Source: Cristatella mucedo
Lineage: Eukaryota > Bryozoa > Phylactolaemata > Cristatellidae
Length of the DNA stretch: 64,000 bases
Assembly: GCA_009760855.2 (NCBI GenBank)
Contig: WPIO01000009.1
Span: 2,078,501 to 2,142,500, forward strand
Reading direction: 5' to 3'
A model generated the notes under the pieces. The model was not told the DNA's origin and did not search any database. It saw only the letters and a program-made list of their open reading frames with translations. Below are positions 34,314 through 44,934 of the stretch, piece by piece. Each line of letters starts with the position of its first letter. The first letter of the stretch is position 1. A program made the position numbers and the translations under genes.

Positions 34314-35809
34314 CTGCAGAAAGGTTGGCAAGGCCGTTCGTAGGTTGTTTTTTGCACAGATACAAGGTGAGCAGCAGCAGCAGCTAGCAAGCCAAGCCAG
34401 CAGCAGACGCGATGCCGACGACGCTCTCTTTCATGTCTACTTAAAAGTGAACGTTAGAGCCGATCAAACTTTTTTTTAGCGTCAGTAGCCCCGCCCCATT
34501 AGTGGCCGGCGCCGCCAGCGCCGCTCGGACAGGAACGGGGATTTTCAGCAGACGAATTTCGTACAAATCCCTGCAGGACGGCTAGCGACCGGCATCGACC
34601 CGCCTACTCGGCTCTGCTCAAGCCATCGAGGAGAGAAGGGCGCTCGCATTGCATGTCGCACGCGCATTAGCTAGCTGTAAGCGCAGGCTATCCAAATACA
34701 CGAGTCTGCAGCGCATAGCGAGTGCCAGTGCCGCCTGGCGGCATGCTTGCTAAGCCGTCGTAGATGCGCTCTTCATACTCGTTTTTTCCATTTTCACGCT
34801 CGCGACCGCAGCACCGCGGCAGCATAATAGCGGCGGCTGCGGCCCGACGCCGCCGAGGTCCGTAATTGCTGTGCGATGGAGACGAACGCCGGAGCCGACA
34901 GCGAGGGGTCGTACTCGGCCGCCGTTTCTCGCAGTGCTCAACGACGACTTAAAGCTAGGGCAGCCGCGAGCGCCCATCGCGGGTGACCGCGGCGCCGTCG
35001 GGGCGGGCGGCGCCGTCGGTCTCGCGACAGGATTGCACGTCAGGCGCGGCAAGCGCTCTCGGCCGCGGCCGCTGCCGCAGCCCGCGGCGCTCTCAAGGTC
35101 GCTCGCTCAAGGTCTTCAAGCCGAGACGCGGCGCTGCGGTGGTGGCCGCGCGCCGAGTTTTTCGGGTGCCGAAGGCGCTTCCCGGGGCGTGGCGAGCGAC
35201 GCGGCGAGAAAGCCGGGCGCGGTACGCAGGTCGACGTACGAAAAAATGACGAAACGCGACCGCGAACGAGGAAGATGGACCGAGGGACCGGGCAGCATTG
35301 ATTTTTCCTTTTTTCCCTCCTCATTCAGCTGCGCATCGAGCGTACGCTCAGTCAGAAGCGTCGCCGGCCGCCTGAGCGACGCAGAGGAGGACGTTTGCTT
35401 CGGCGGGAAAGGGGATGCGGTGGGTGGGGGGGAAGAGGCAGGAGTGGAAGTGGCGAGCGTCGCCTCACGCAGCCGCCGGCCGCGAAGCGTGCGCGTCTCC
35501 GAGTGCTCCGACGCGCACGCTCGCGGCCGGCGCAGCGGCCCTAGGGCCCTAGCTCACCGCGGCCTCGCTTCGTCGCCTCCGCCCAGTCTCCACTGACGGG
35601 AGACATGTCGGGTGCTCGGAGACCTCGCGCCGGCGGCTCGCGAACGCTCGATGCGCACGGCGGCCGTCCGGCGGGCGGGGCGAGCGCCGCGCGCGACCGG
35701 GAGTGCGCTGCGGCGGCGGCGTCGTCGTCGCTGAGCGCCGCCGCAGCGCGCAGCGTCGCCGCCGCCGCCGGGAGGCGACGCTGCGGCGGCGCGAACTGCA
35801 CGGTCGTAC

Positions 35810-35929
35810 CTCTTTGCGATGCTTCCAGCTGACGTACGCCGTTACCACCATGCCGCCGCATACGAGCACTATGGCCGCGGCGACGCAGCTGAGCAGCACG
35901 AGGCTCTTCTTGGAGCTGAAGCAGCGCAT
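35810..35929 (-). CDS. ISM: Alternative first exon: hydrophobic anchor or signal anchor
   Basis: ATG at 35929-35927, 40 codons, phase 0 donor AAAGAG/GTACGA (GT at 35809-35808). The product starts MRCFSSKKSLVLLSC, has an unbroken hydrophobic span at about residues 10-33 (VLLSCVAAAIVLVCGGMVV within it) and ends YVSWKHRKE. Lys residues precede and a basic WKHRK follows the span, so it may act as a signal anchor (type II membrane form) or as a signal peptide with an uncleaved stretch. It joins in frame to exon 2 (A at 34313), giving 369 residues. The ATG context has no purine at -3. The upstream frame stays open, so a longer N-terminus is possible but would be Pro/Ala-rich and unsupported. Confidence 0.6.
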
Positions 35930-36199
35930 GTGGCCGCCGCCGCTGACCGGCGAAGGCGGCGGCGGCACGTCCCAGCGGCGAGGATGCGGCGGCGGCGGCT
36001 GAGGAGCGTGCGCCCGGCACGGTCTCGGCCCGGCATGACTCAGGAGGGCGGCCGTCACGGCGCCGCCGACCTGACCACCGCCGACGAGGCGCTTGGCGAA
36101 CGCCGGCGACCGGAGCGGCGGCGTGGCTGTGCGCAGCGCCGCCGCATCGGGGCTCTTCGGCCAACGGCAGCCGCGCGCACCAGTTAAGCTCCTAGGTGG

Positions 36200-36225
36200 C
36201 CAATGAGACCCGTGCCGTGACGTCA
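36200..36225. promoter_or_regulatory. CCAAT box and full CRE palindrome
   Basis: GGCCAATGAG with CCAAT at 36200-36204 and TGACGTCA at 36218-36225, the full cAMP response element. They lie about 270-300 bp upstream of the ATG of the anchor-type first exon on the minus strand. Both motifs work in either orientation. A role is inferred from position in the CpG island. Confidence 0.45.
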
Positions 36226-37088
36226 CCGTGGCCGGGGGAGGGCCGGCTGCGACATCGGCCACGCTGCGGCGGAGGCGCTGGCGGGCGGCAAACCCTATCA
36301 GACCTATCGCCGCCGCTGCGAACCAGCCCCGTCGCTCGTCCGGCGCCTTGCTCTTCTTTTTGGCCCCGACCGTTGGCCGCTTGGAGCGCAGCTGGCGTCG
36401 CCGGCGCCGTCGCTTGCCGCGCCCCGTCTCGTCGCGCCCGCCGCCGCCGCGCGCGCCATCCGGCCTGGCCCGTGGTCGCTCAATCGTTCCGGCTGACGCT
36501 GCTGACGGCTGGAGACGGCGGGTAATCGCAGCCGCACCGTGGCCGACTCGCTCATTAATTAGGAAGGAAATGAATCGTCCGCTGCCTATCCCTCCCTACC
36601 TGGCCGCCTGGTTTTTAGGACCGGTGCAGAGGGCAGAAGGTCACGCAATAAAGCCGCCGTCGGCGTTGTAATGGCGGCGGCAGCGGCGGCGAATCCCTGC
36701 AAGACGCACCTCCAGCTTGCCGGGCACTCAGCAGGGGTAGCGCGCGGCAAATCGCTGCTGAGCAAAACTTTTTGGCGACTGCCCTGCTCTAATCGCCGAG
36801 CGTCGCCTTAGCAAAAATGGAGCCGGCGACTGTCGCAAGCGGCTCGGTCGCTCGGTTTTGGTTCGGGTATTTGCTAGCTCCCCCGATTTCGACTGAACGC
36901 AAAGCCGGGCCTTCAGACTTGCCAATCTACCTAGTCGCGCGACGACCGCGCCACTGCCCGCTAGCTACTGCTCGTAATGCCGCCAAAGCCGCGCAGCGCC
37001 GCCTGCCGCTCGATTGGAGCGCCACCGAGCGGCCGCCTCCGACTTCTGTCGCAGAATAGCAAGGGGCCGCCGTCGTCTCGAGTCTGAA

Positions 37089-37106
37089 CGCGCGCGCGCG
37101 CGCGCG
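37089..37106. repeat. (CG)9 alternating tract
   Basis: Pure (CG)9, a sequence able to adopt Z-DNA. A second one of about 8 units is at 39704-39719. Survival of long unbroken CG runs argues against germline methylation here. Confidence 0.9.
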
Positions 37107-37181
37107 GCGGAACTCGCGACGACTCAATGCGGGCGCCCAGATCTCAGGGGCGCAACTCACGAGCACGCGACGATGCTCCCT

Positions 37182-37190
37182 CTATAAAAG
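37182..37190 (+). promoter_or_regulatory. TATA-like box inside the CpG island
   Basis: CTATAAAAG on the + strand. It would direct transcription divergent from (antisense to) the upstream first exon of the isthmin-like gene. No coding exon was recognised downstream; it may be a chance match. Confidence 0.25.
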
Positions 37191-37882
37191 TGTCGCAACG
37201 ACGAGGCACTCGATAAAAAGTGACGCCGCGCGCGCATCGCAGTAGTAACGCGAAGCGGTGGTGCTACGCAGGACAGAGCTGCAGAGACGCATTGGCAGTG
37301 CGCGGCCGCCGCCAGCCAAAGCCTGCTGGCCCGGCGCCGCCGCCGTATTGGGTCCGGCTGCTTGGCCCGCCCGGGCGCAGCGGCGCCGTCTAGACGACTG
37401 CTTACGGATTCACACCTTCGAGCGACGTTCGCCCTGCCAGGATAGCTCTGCGCCGGCCGGCGGCGTCTCGGAAACGCGACGGGACGTATCTAGGCGCGAC
37501 GGCGGCGGCCGCCGCCACGGCCTCCCGGGGTATACGGGCAGGAGCGCGGGCGCGCGTGGCTAGCAGTATCGGTTTCGGGCGAGCGCAGCGCCGGGTTGCG
37601 CTTCCGGCGCGGCGCTCGCCACCAGGCGCGCAGCGGCCCGAGAGAATATTCGCCGGTCCTTCGACAGCCGCGGGCTGTCTCGCGCTCTCTCGGCGAGTCT
37701 CGCGTAGCTCTCAAGTCGCAGTCGCCGCACACTGCGCCGCGACCGGCGCGCCTGCTGCCGCCAGACGCGGCGGCGCCGTCGCTCGGCGCCGTTCGCAGCT
37801 CGCGAGCCCCTCGCAGGCGCGCGGCGCGTCGCAGAGCGGGAACCGCCGAAGCCGCGCCGCGTCGGCCGCCGGCGCACGAGCG

Positions 37883-37986
37883 GGCGGCGTGCGCGTCCCG
37901 CTCGGGCGCGCGTCGGCTCGCAAGACGACGGTACGGCGGCGTGCGCGTCCCGCTCGGGCGCGCGTCGGCTCGCAAGACGACGGTAG
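37883..37986. repeat. 52-bp tandem duplication
   Basis: Two almost identical 52-bp units starting GGCGGCGTGCGCGTCCCGCT and ending AAGACGACGGTA. They lie about 60 bp inside the intron that follows the signal-peptide exon. The long GC-rich ORFs here contain the duplicated block. Confidence 0.92.
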
Positions 37987-38043
37987 GGGGGTAGGTGGGT
38001 GCGGGCGGACGGACGGAGAGCCGACTCCGGCGCTTGCGCTTAC

Positions 38044-38112
38044 CGCGTGTAGGCAGAAGAAGCACACGGCGACGAACGCGAGGGCGAGACGTCCCTGCCG
38101 GCGTCTGCACAT
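38044..38112 (-). CDS. ISM: First exon with signal peptide, isthmin-like gene
   Basis: ATG at 38112-38110 in an ideal context (GCCGCCATGT), 23 codons, phase 0 donor CACGCG/GTAAGCG (GT at 38043-38042). The product MCRRRQGRLALAFVAV... ends FCLHA: a basic n-region followed by a hydrophobic core, a standard secretory signal peptide. Joined in phase 0 to exon 2 it gives a 352-residue secreted protein, the usual topology of isthmins. Assignment to this gene rather than to a separate gene rests on strand, phase, CpG island and the lack of any other phase-0 acceptor exon recognised between 38.0 and 34.3 kb. Confidence 0.65.
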
Positions 38113-38640
38113 GGCGGCGAGCGAGTGGCGACGGGTAGCGGGAGGCGGCTGCGCTGCCGACAGCGGGAGCGGCGGCGGCGGCGACTCAGAACGGCCAAGT
38201 GAGGCTAAGCCGGGAGGGCAGGGACGAGATTGCGGCTGGCACGCGTCACTCTGCTGCCGTGGGCCGGATAAGTGCTCGGCCGTGAATGGCGAACAAAGCC
38301 GGCTGTGCCGCGATAACTTGTGACAGCTGCTCGTGGCAATTTTGACAAAAGCGCAGCGCAGAGTGGCGGACAATGACGCGGTGTCAGGAGATAAGCTGAA
38401 GATGATCTACATTACGCCGGCGACGCGGAGGTGCTACGCTAATGACCCGCTCGCTCGGTCGCTAGCGCACGCTTAGCCGCATAGGGCCGAGGTCCTATGC
38501 GGCGGGCGACCGCTGCTTATGGGGGGGGGAGGGCTGAGCCGAGGTGCGGGAGGCAGAGGCGGCGCGGCAGCAGCGGCCCGGCGGCAGCGACGGCAGCGCT
38601 CGATCGAAGCAAGGCAAGCTCGCTCGAAGTGGCTTCGCGC

Positions 38641-39000
38641 GAAGCCAATCGCTGCGCCCTGCTAAAAGAAAAGCGAGGCGTGCCACCCGGACACTTTGCG
38701 GACGATTTGCCGCTCTTTAGACAGAGCGCATTGCCCGTCGACCTCGCGGCGCCGCTGACAAATGCCGGCGCTCGGTTCCAGAAGGGGGCACCTTGGTTCT
38801 CCAGGGGATCGCAACAAATGGGTGGCACTGCTTTGGCTGCGGAGTAAAACCCGCGGTAAAATAAGAAAAAAGGTCTGGTACAAATTTGGAAGGTCGTCGC
38901 GAACTCATTAATTTGTGCAGCGCTACGACGGTCGTTCGCGACATCGTTTCGTTGTGAGAGATGGCGAAGTCGCAGGAGTTGGTTCCTTTGCACCAATTGC
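38641..39000. other. Transition sequence upstream of the isthmin first exon
   Basis: Less GC-rich; nothing recognised. Overlapping ORFs on both strands look random. Confidence 0.4.
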
Positions 39001-39080
39001 AAACCACCTAGAAAGAGAATTGAGTTCTCTGAGGGTGCTATACCAAGTGTTTGTTATACCAAGTATTCTTATTATCATTG
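39001..39080 (+). repeat. LINE 3' tail fragment in the CpG-rich zone
   Basis: CACCTAGAAAGAGAATTGAG, TTCTCTGAGGGTGCTATACC, then TTATTATC. Tail only, 5'-truncated. It separates two CpG-rich blocks. Confidence 0.75.
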
Positions 39081-39149
39081 AACGTACGGTCCCAGACGCG
39101 GTGGACCGAAGTTACAGCCATTCGTCAACTCTTCGACAAGGAATCCTAG

Positions 39150-40420
39150 CGACAAGAGTAGCCAGCGACTCTCCTCCGACCTGTTGACTCCCCTCCGCCC
39201 CGCTCCGCCGCCGTGCCGCCTGGGAGGGCAAAGGGCAGAGGGCAAAGGAATGCCGTCGAGCTGCGCTGCCGACTCGACAGAGAGTGCCGACGTCCGCAGC
39301 AGATGCCGCCATTCGTCCCCGCGGCTGCCGCGCTTTCTGCGCCGGCTCCGGCGGCGGCGAGCGCAGCGCAGCTGTTGCCGTCCGTCGGCTGGGCTGCGCA
39401 GCGACGTCGGATGTGCAGCCGAGCCCTGCCAACCGCGCGAGCGGGCGTGCGGGCCCCGAGCGCACTGAAGCGGCCTTCGCGCCCGCGCGCGAGCGAGCGC
39501 TCGCGCGCCCTTCTCCGGATGCCGCCGCAAGAAGCCTCGCTCACTTTCGCGGAAGAGCTCGGAGCTGCCCAGACGACAGGCCCAGCCCGCCGCCGCTCCC
39601 CGCGAGCTCCGCGGGCGAGTCACTCGCCGCGCGGGCGGGCCGCGAGCGCCCGGCCCGCCCGCGCGGCCCGGACCAAACGCGGGCCACTCGCGTCCGGACC
39701 TTTCGCGCGCGCGCGCGCGGCCGCCCCTGGCTTTGCGGGTCCGGCACTCCGCGAGCGTGCGAGCCCCCGACGCGAGAGCTGCGCACTCAGATAAAGGTGT
39801 CGATGTGCGCGGCGGCCGGCTCGATAAACTGGGCTGCCGTTGCTGCCTCCGCCGCTGCAGAAGCGCCGCCGATATCCGGAGACACTGTTGCCCGCTGCTG
39901 CTCTCATCTTGCCGACATCGTGCCCGCACCGGACGAGTGTTGGCACTTCGCATTTGCGCCGCTGCCGACTGCCGACAGCCCGCGCCGTTGATAAACCTGA
40001 CACTTTTGTGGGCCGTCGGCTTGGGCCACTCGAGCGCTCGTGCTTCCGGCCCGCGGCGGCGGCCTGAGGGGCAACCGCACGAGACGGGCGGACCGGCCGC
40101 TAGAGCTTCGAGAGGCTTCGCTCGCGCTCGGTGCACCCGAAACGCGTCAAGGCTTCGAGCGTTTGCCTTGGCGCGCGCGCGCGCACTTTCGGCTCGGAAG
40201 GAGCGAGCGAGAGAGAGGCGCGGCCGCGCGTCGTCGGCGCTCGCTCGGTAGCCCCGCCCGTCGGCGGCCGAGGCAAGCGGGCGGCCCAGCGGCGTACGTC
40301 TGGCGTCCGGCGCACTGTCGGCGCTTGAGCATACAAACTGCCCTGCGTCGTCGCGGGTGCGTTTGGCCGCAAGGTTGTACTCGTGCGAATTGCAGCGCAA
40401 TCAAGAGGGAAGAGTAAGAG
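39150..40420. promoter_or_regulatory. Second CpG-rich block
   Basis: Extremely GC- and CpG-rich with runs such as GCGCGCGCGCGCGC. Six-frame ORFs, including a 441-codon minus-strand one that starts with a non-ATG codon, are dominated by Arg, Ala, Pro and Ser and have no domains. It may be a distal part of the isthmin promoter or a promoter of an unseen neighbour. Confidence 0.5.
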
Positions 40421-40469
40421 GGCGGAGGTAACTAAATATATAGTATATTAGTAATATAAGTATATATAA

Positions 40470-40888
40470 GTATATAGTCCTCAAATCCTTTGGAGACCGT
40501 GCATTTAGTTCGTATGCTCCCAAAGTTCGTATGCTCCCAGCCTGGAAGTCCCTCCCGACCTGCGTCAGAACATTCCCTGACCTGACCACATTTAAAAGGA
40601 TCTTAAAAACACACCTATTTAGGACAGCATTTAGCGAGTCCCCGTGATTCGTCCTTAATGTGCTTATGCGTGCTGACACTGTGCATGCTGCCACTAACCA
40701 CATTTGCATGCTGACCCTGTGCATGTCACCCCTAACCATGTTATTCAACTTGTTTGTTTTTCAAGCATGATTTTACTTACCATTCAATTGCATTTCCCTT
40801 TGCAGCAAATGTAAAGCGCCTAAAAAGAGATTGAGTTCTCTGGGGGCGCTTTATCAAGTACATTATTATTATTATTATTATTATTATA
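40470..40888 (+). mobile_element. 5'-truncated LINE copy
   Basis: Begins in the C-terminal coding part (CTCAAATCCTTTGGAGACCG, equivalent to the LKSFGDRAF codons), has an internal duplication of GTATGCTCCCA, then the LINE 3' UTR with CATGCTGACCCTGTGCATGT, and a complete tail at 40800-40888: GAGATTGAGTTCTCTGGGGG, CGCTTTATCAAGTACA, (ATT)n. It is little diverged from the copies at 55105 and 10742, so recently active. AT-richer than the surrounding CpG-rich DNA. Confidence 0.88.
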
Positions 40889-41280
40889 GTGAGAGATAGC
40901 CAAAGAGAGGGAGGAGGGTGGGAGAAAGGGAGAGAGGGAGGGGTCTGTCAGCGAATGCCGGCATTCGCTGAGGAATCTGCCAAGGTTAAAACCCCATCGC
41001 CAGAAGCTGTTTGGCGCTGACGATGCAGTCAGCGTGAAACAGCTCGCTCGTTTCGCTGAAAGCGTCTCGCTTCCGTAGACAGTTCGGCTTTTCTCCACAA
41101 CTCCATAACTAACTCAGCGCCGAGTACGGGCGCGGGCGTGCGATGCAGCTTTGCGGAACGTCGAAAAGAAAATGTGGCGTCTATATTGCTGCTAGCACGT
41201 CGCACAGGCGACAAATGCAAACGCTATAGCCGAAGTATCCCTGAAATAAAACCACGACTATATATAGCCACTTACAACGA
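40889..41280. other. Unassigned sequence
   Basis: Nothing recognised. A CTATATATAG palindrome at about 41258-41267 is TATA-like. Confidence 0.35.
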
Positions 41281-42545
41281 CGCGGACAGGCCATTTAGCT
41301 CTTCGCGTTGACTACGTCCGTCGTTATGACGCCGTCAGCCCGAAAAGCTACAACGTATCGCCAGAGGCAGAAGGGAAGCAGCGAACGTACCGTCGGCGCG
41401 TACGCGTACGGCGGCGCGCCTGCGGGACGCTGCGGGCCGAATGCGTGCTTACATCTTGTAAGCCTAGCGGGTACCCGACAAATACAGCTCAGCAAGAAAA
41501 CGCGCAGCAAGTAAAGCTGCTAAAATAGCGCGCGCGCGGACAACGGGCGCGTCATAGCAGCGAACAGACACACGAGCGGCTCTGTCGGTTCCGACACTTT
41601 GCGGACATTGGCCTTGAAGTTTCGTTTATTTCAGCCTCGACGGTTTAGCATTATGGGAAGCAGAGAGCGCTCGCCGATTTGATAAGACTCTCTCTCTCTC
41701 TCTCTCTCTCTCACGTCGCGGCGAGCGAACGCAAAAACAGAGCGCGAAGTCCAGACGCGGGGCTCGTTACTTTGCTGCTTACGCTGCGTGGCCGAGCTGC
41801 AACGGGTGCCGATTGTAAAGCATTTTCCAAGCGGGTAGCTATTCAACGCTACCGGAAGGCCGGCGAGTCGAACGAAGCGCTGAGCGCTTAAGTTCCAGTA
41901 GCGCTCCATCTACCACGTGACGCCCTGAGCTGAAACGTCTTCGCACCTTTCCGGAGCCCGGCGATGCGGCAGCAACCGGACTGGGCGCGATGCGCACGAC
42001 CAGGCGCGTCGGGTCGGCAATGCATGCATGCACGCCGCCGGGTCGAAGGACTGATTGGGCCGCCGGCAAATTTGCGCGAAGAGAACGAGACAGAGCGGGC
42101 CAAGCGAGGCGCTGCCGGCGCGCGCCTTTTCCGCCGGACCATTCAGTACCGCAGACCTGCGGGTTGGCCCGATCGCCGCACGCGCGTGCGGCCTGCCGCC
42201 GCCGCCGCCGGCGGTTCGGCAATTCTCCGGAATGTGAGCGTCTCGTGCGACTATTCGCCGGTTCATTCAGCCATTAATCCAAGCCTACGAGACGCGACGG
42301 GAGAGGCCCCTCGGGGACATTCGGATGTACGGCTTCCGCCGCGCAAGCGTCGCAAGACGTCCGGCTTCCGCCTTCGTCCGCGGCGGTTGCCGCGGTCATC
42401 GAGCCTGAGCGCGCGGTCGCAGCTGCGAGCGAATCATCCGAGAATTCGCCGCAGCGCGCAGAGGCCGAGCCAAGATTAAAGCGTAGGAACTGGAATCGCT
42501 GTGGTGTGCTAGCGATCGCTGAGAGAGCGAGAGCTGGACTGGGTC
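41281..42545. promoter_or_regulatory. Third CpG-rich block
   Basis: CpG-rich, with a short (TC)n at 41688-41713. No exon is certain. ORFs on both strands are Arg/Ala-rich and lack domains. Confidence 0.45.
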
Positions 42546-42690
42546 CGCCGAAGTAACAATAATAATAATACATTTGATAATAATAATAATGCATTTAATA
42601 ATAATATTAATACATTTGAATAACGCTCTCAGAGAATTCAATCTCTTTCTAGGCACTTTAAATTTGCTGCAAGGAAGCGCGATCACATGG
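42546..42690 (-). repeat. LINE 3' tail with expanded (ATT)n
   Basis: Minus strand: about 60 bp of (ATT)n broken by three ATGCATTT/ATACATTT segments at the left, then rc of AGAGATTGAATTCTCTGAGA and the GCAAATTTAAAGTGCC region. The repeated CATTTGATAATAATAATAAT unit suggests that the tail end was duplicated several times. Confidence 0.8.
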
Positions 42691-42699
42691 TTACCCCAA

Positions 42700-43233
42700 C
42701 ACACGGTTCCGAAAGACTCGCGTTCAGCTTCAGAGGACGACGCGGTTTTTTCCGACTCTATGGTATCCCTTTCGAGCGATTGCCTCCTAAGCCGGGCGGC
42801 CGTTCGTCCGATTCATTTCACCTTTCATTTAAAATGCGGCGCGGGTCCAGCGCGCGCGGGGGGGGGGGCGGTTGCGCGAGCAGGATAGTCTTCGAAGCGA
42901 CATTATCTACGCCGAACCTATTGGAGGCTGCGCGCGCCTCGCACGGTCTTTTGCCGCGACAAGCCGCCGCCCGCGTTTGTCTGCTTACGCTGCGAGAGTG
43001 AGTTTCCCGCGAGGCCGCGCGAGATAGCGTCCGCGGCAAGCGCCGCCCGCTGAGGCTCCGCAGGAAACGGTTCTGCACTGTGGCCAGTCAGCTCTCGCCA
43101 CCAACGCGGGTCGAAGGGCTGGCAGTCGAGTCGCTTGTGGAACTGGCCGTAACAGGCCGGACCGACCGGTTCTAGAGCATTCTGGAAAATGACGAGGCTC
43201 TTAAGAGGATGCGAAGTCGTGCGTGAGCGCGTG

Positions 43234-43272
<39 letters not shown>

Positions 43273-44450
43273 AGAGAGGGGACACGGAGGTAGTGTATCC
43301 GCCTCGACTTGCCAACATAAAGAAGAGACGGCAACGGCGACGCCGGCGTTTTCGTGTGAAGGGGATGGGTGTGCGGTCGCTCGATTTTCCCAGGGCTCGT
43401 GGTGTCAACTCTTTGTTTACCGCTAATGCCACGATCGTGACACACGGTCGAACGCCGCTTCTGCGCTATCTGCGGTAAGTGGCACTCCGGGTGGGGCATT
43501 ATTCGCGCCTACTCGGCGGCCGCGGCGGCCGCGGCGGCCGAGCGCGCCGCCAGTCGACCGCCGCCGCCGCGTTCGTCTCGCGGCTCCGAGGCTCCGATCG
43601 CCGCCGCTACGGCACGCCGCCGCCGCGTTCGTCTCGCGGCTCCGAGGCTCCGATCGCCGCCGCCGCTGCCGCAGCGGCGGCGACAGTGGCTATTCCTTAC
43701 GCCATCGGTCCGATCCTCAAGCGTAACGACGAAAGTGTAACGGTCGTTGGGAGGCGAGCAAGAGCTCGCGAAGTTACTCACCTCTGCAGCCTCGCGCGCC
43801 GGCGAACCGCGCGCGCTTCTCATCACCCGCGAAACCGTTCCTATTCGGAGCGGAGCTGCGTCGTCGCGGCAGCTCCGCTCCGCACTTTGACTGTATTGCG
43901 CAGCGGATGCTGATCGAGCAGCCGGGCGAGCGGGTCGCTCGCTGAGTGCGGCCGGCGTGCAGCGTTGCGAGCATCGACCCTCGCTCGCTCGGTTACCGGG
44001 GACCGGCAGCAGCCGGAGGCAGCGTGCGGGCCAGTCCGAGCGCCGGTCGTCGTCGCGTCGCGGACGGCGGACCTCTCCTCGTGTGCGCCCCTCGATAGCG
44101 TCCCTAGAGCTGACCGGACGGCTTTTGGCGCGCGCGAGGAAGGGGAGACGCTAGCTAAGGAGTGCAGTAGCGACTGGCGTTCTTCGCTCTCACCGCGCGG
44201 CTCGCGACGTTTCCTTTTTCCCCCTTTCTCTGTATCCTTGGCTCCGGATGCCTGCCAACCGGACACGCGCGCTCGCTCGTGCGCGTAGCGCCGCCGCACA
44301 CTTTCCACGGAGCGGCCTCCGTCCTCGCTACGCGCTCTGCTCTGCGGCGCGCGAGGGCAGAGTCTCATTCTTTCCTTTATTCGACTCTCGTGGACTCTCG
44401 TGGACTGCACTTCGGTGGCGGCGCCCGCAGCAGCTCTACAAAATAATATT
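42700..44450. promoter_or_regulatory. Fourth CpG-rich block with candidate first-exon donors
   Basis: CpG-rich with a (GA)n tract (43237-43271) and a 56-bp tandem duplication (43561-43672). Two strong splice donors point in opposite directions: minus strand GCAGAG/GTGAGTAAC (exon end 43782) and plus strand CTGCG/GTAAGTGG (exon end 43474). A bidirectional promoter is possible; no coding sequence could be assigned to either. Confidence 0.45.
43561..43672. repeat. 56-bp tandem duplication
   Basis: Two units containing CCGCGTTCGTCTCGCGGCTC and CGAGGCTCCGATCGCCGCC, 56 bp apart, nearly identical. Confidence 0.9.
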
Positions 44451-44459
44451 TAATTCATC

Positions 44460-44592
44460 CGCGTAGCACCCTAAGAGAACTCGATCTCTATTCAGGCCTT
44501 TCGTGTACGCCTACATACGGGGCTCAAACTTGCGTGCGACCTCAACCTTGGTTGGGGTTCTTGAGCTCTGAGCGCTCACTCAGCGGGCAAAC
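44460..44592 (-). mobile_element. SINE-B copy
   Basis: Minus strand: head GTGAGCGCTCAGAGCTCAAG, CCCCAACCAAGGTTGAGGTC, B-box-like GTTTGAGCCCCGTATGT, then GCCTGAATAGAGATCGAG, TTCTCTTAGGGTGCTACG. The tail hairpin arms remain complementary despite mutations (GATCGAGTTCTC). Confidence 0.72.
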
Positions 44593-44934
44593 CCCCGCGG
44601 CCACCTGCTGCTGTCCACCCGCGTCCGCTCAGCAGCCGCGTTACACTGCAACTATCGCGACTGTCGCTAGGCCGTGCTCTGCTCCGGCGGTGGCGCCACC
44701 TAGGTCTCGCGTGAGTCTTATGTAATCTGTTATATATGTATATGTTATGTAATATCTCGCGTGAGTATATGCATGCTAAACTCATTTGGCAAAGCCGGCA
44801 TTTGACCAGAAGAACTGTGCTGCTTTTCTGCATTGAAAATTGCAAAAAACCCGAGAGCTGCTGCGGGAGCATTTTCACGTGCGGATAGCTAAAAACGATT
44901 TGATTCATCCTCGGTAAGCCGAACCGATGATCCA

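Larger units (their letters stand above)
34470..38640. promoter_or_regulatory. CpG-rich promoter region of the isthmin-like gene
   Basis: Strongly GC- and CpG-rich compared with the flanks, covering both candidate first exons. Many long ORFs occur in all six frames here simply because stop codons are rare. It includes a palindromic CRE and CCAAT box (36200-36225), a TATA-like site (37182-37190), a (CG)9 tract (37089-37106) and a 52-bp tandem duplication (37883-37986). A CpG island around first exons fits an unmethylated promoter. Confidence 0.75.

Noticed and set aside
39075-40400. 441-codon minus-strand ORF
   Set aside because: It lies in extremely GC-rich DNA where stop codons are rare, starts with a non-ATG codon, is dominated by Arg/Ala/Ser/Pro, has overlapping long ORFs in other frames and has no domain.
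43841-44410. 189-codon minus-strand ORF upstream of a good splice donor
   Set aside because: It is compositionally biased, and its frame ends before the donor at 43782. The donor may still be real as the end of a non-coding exon.
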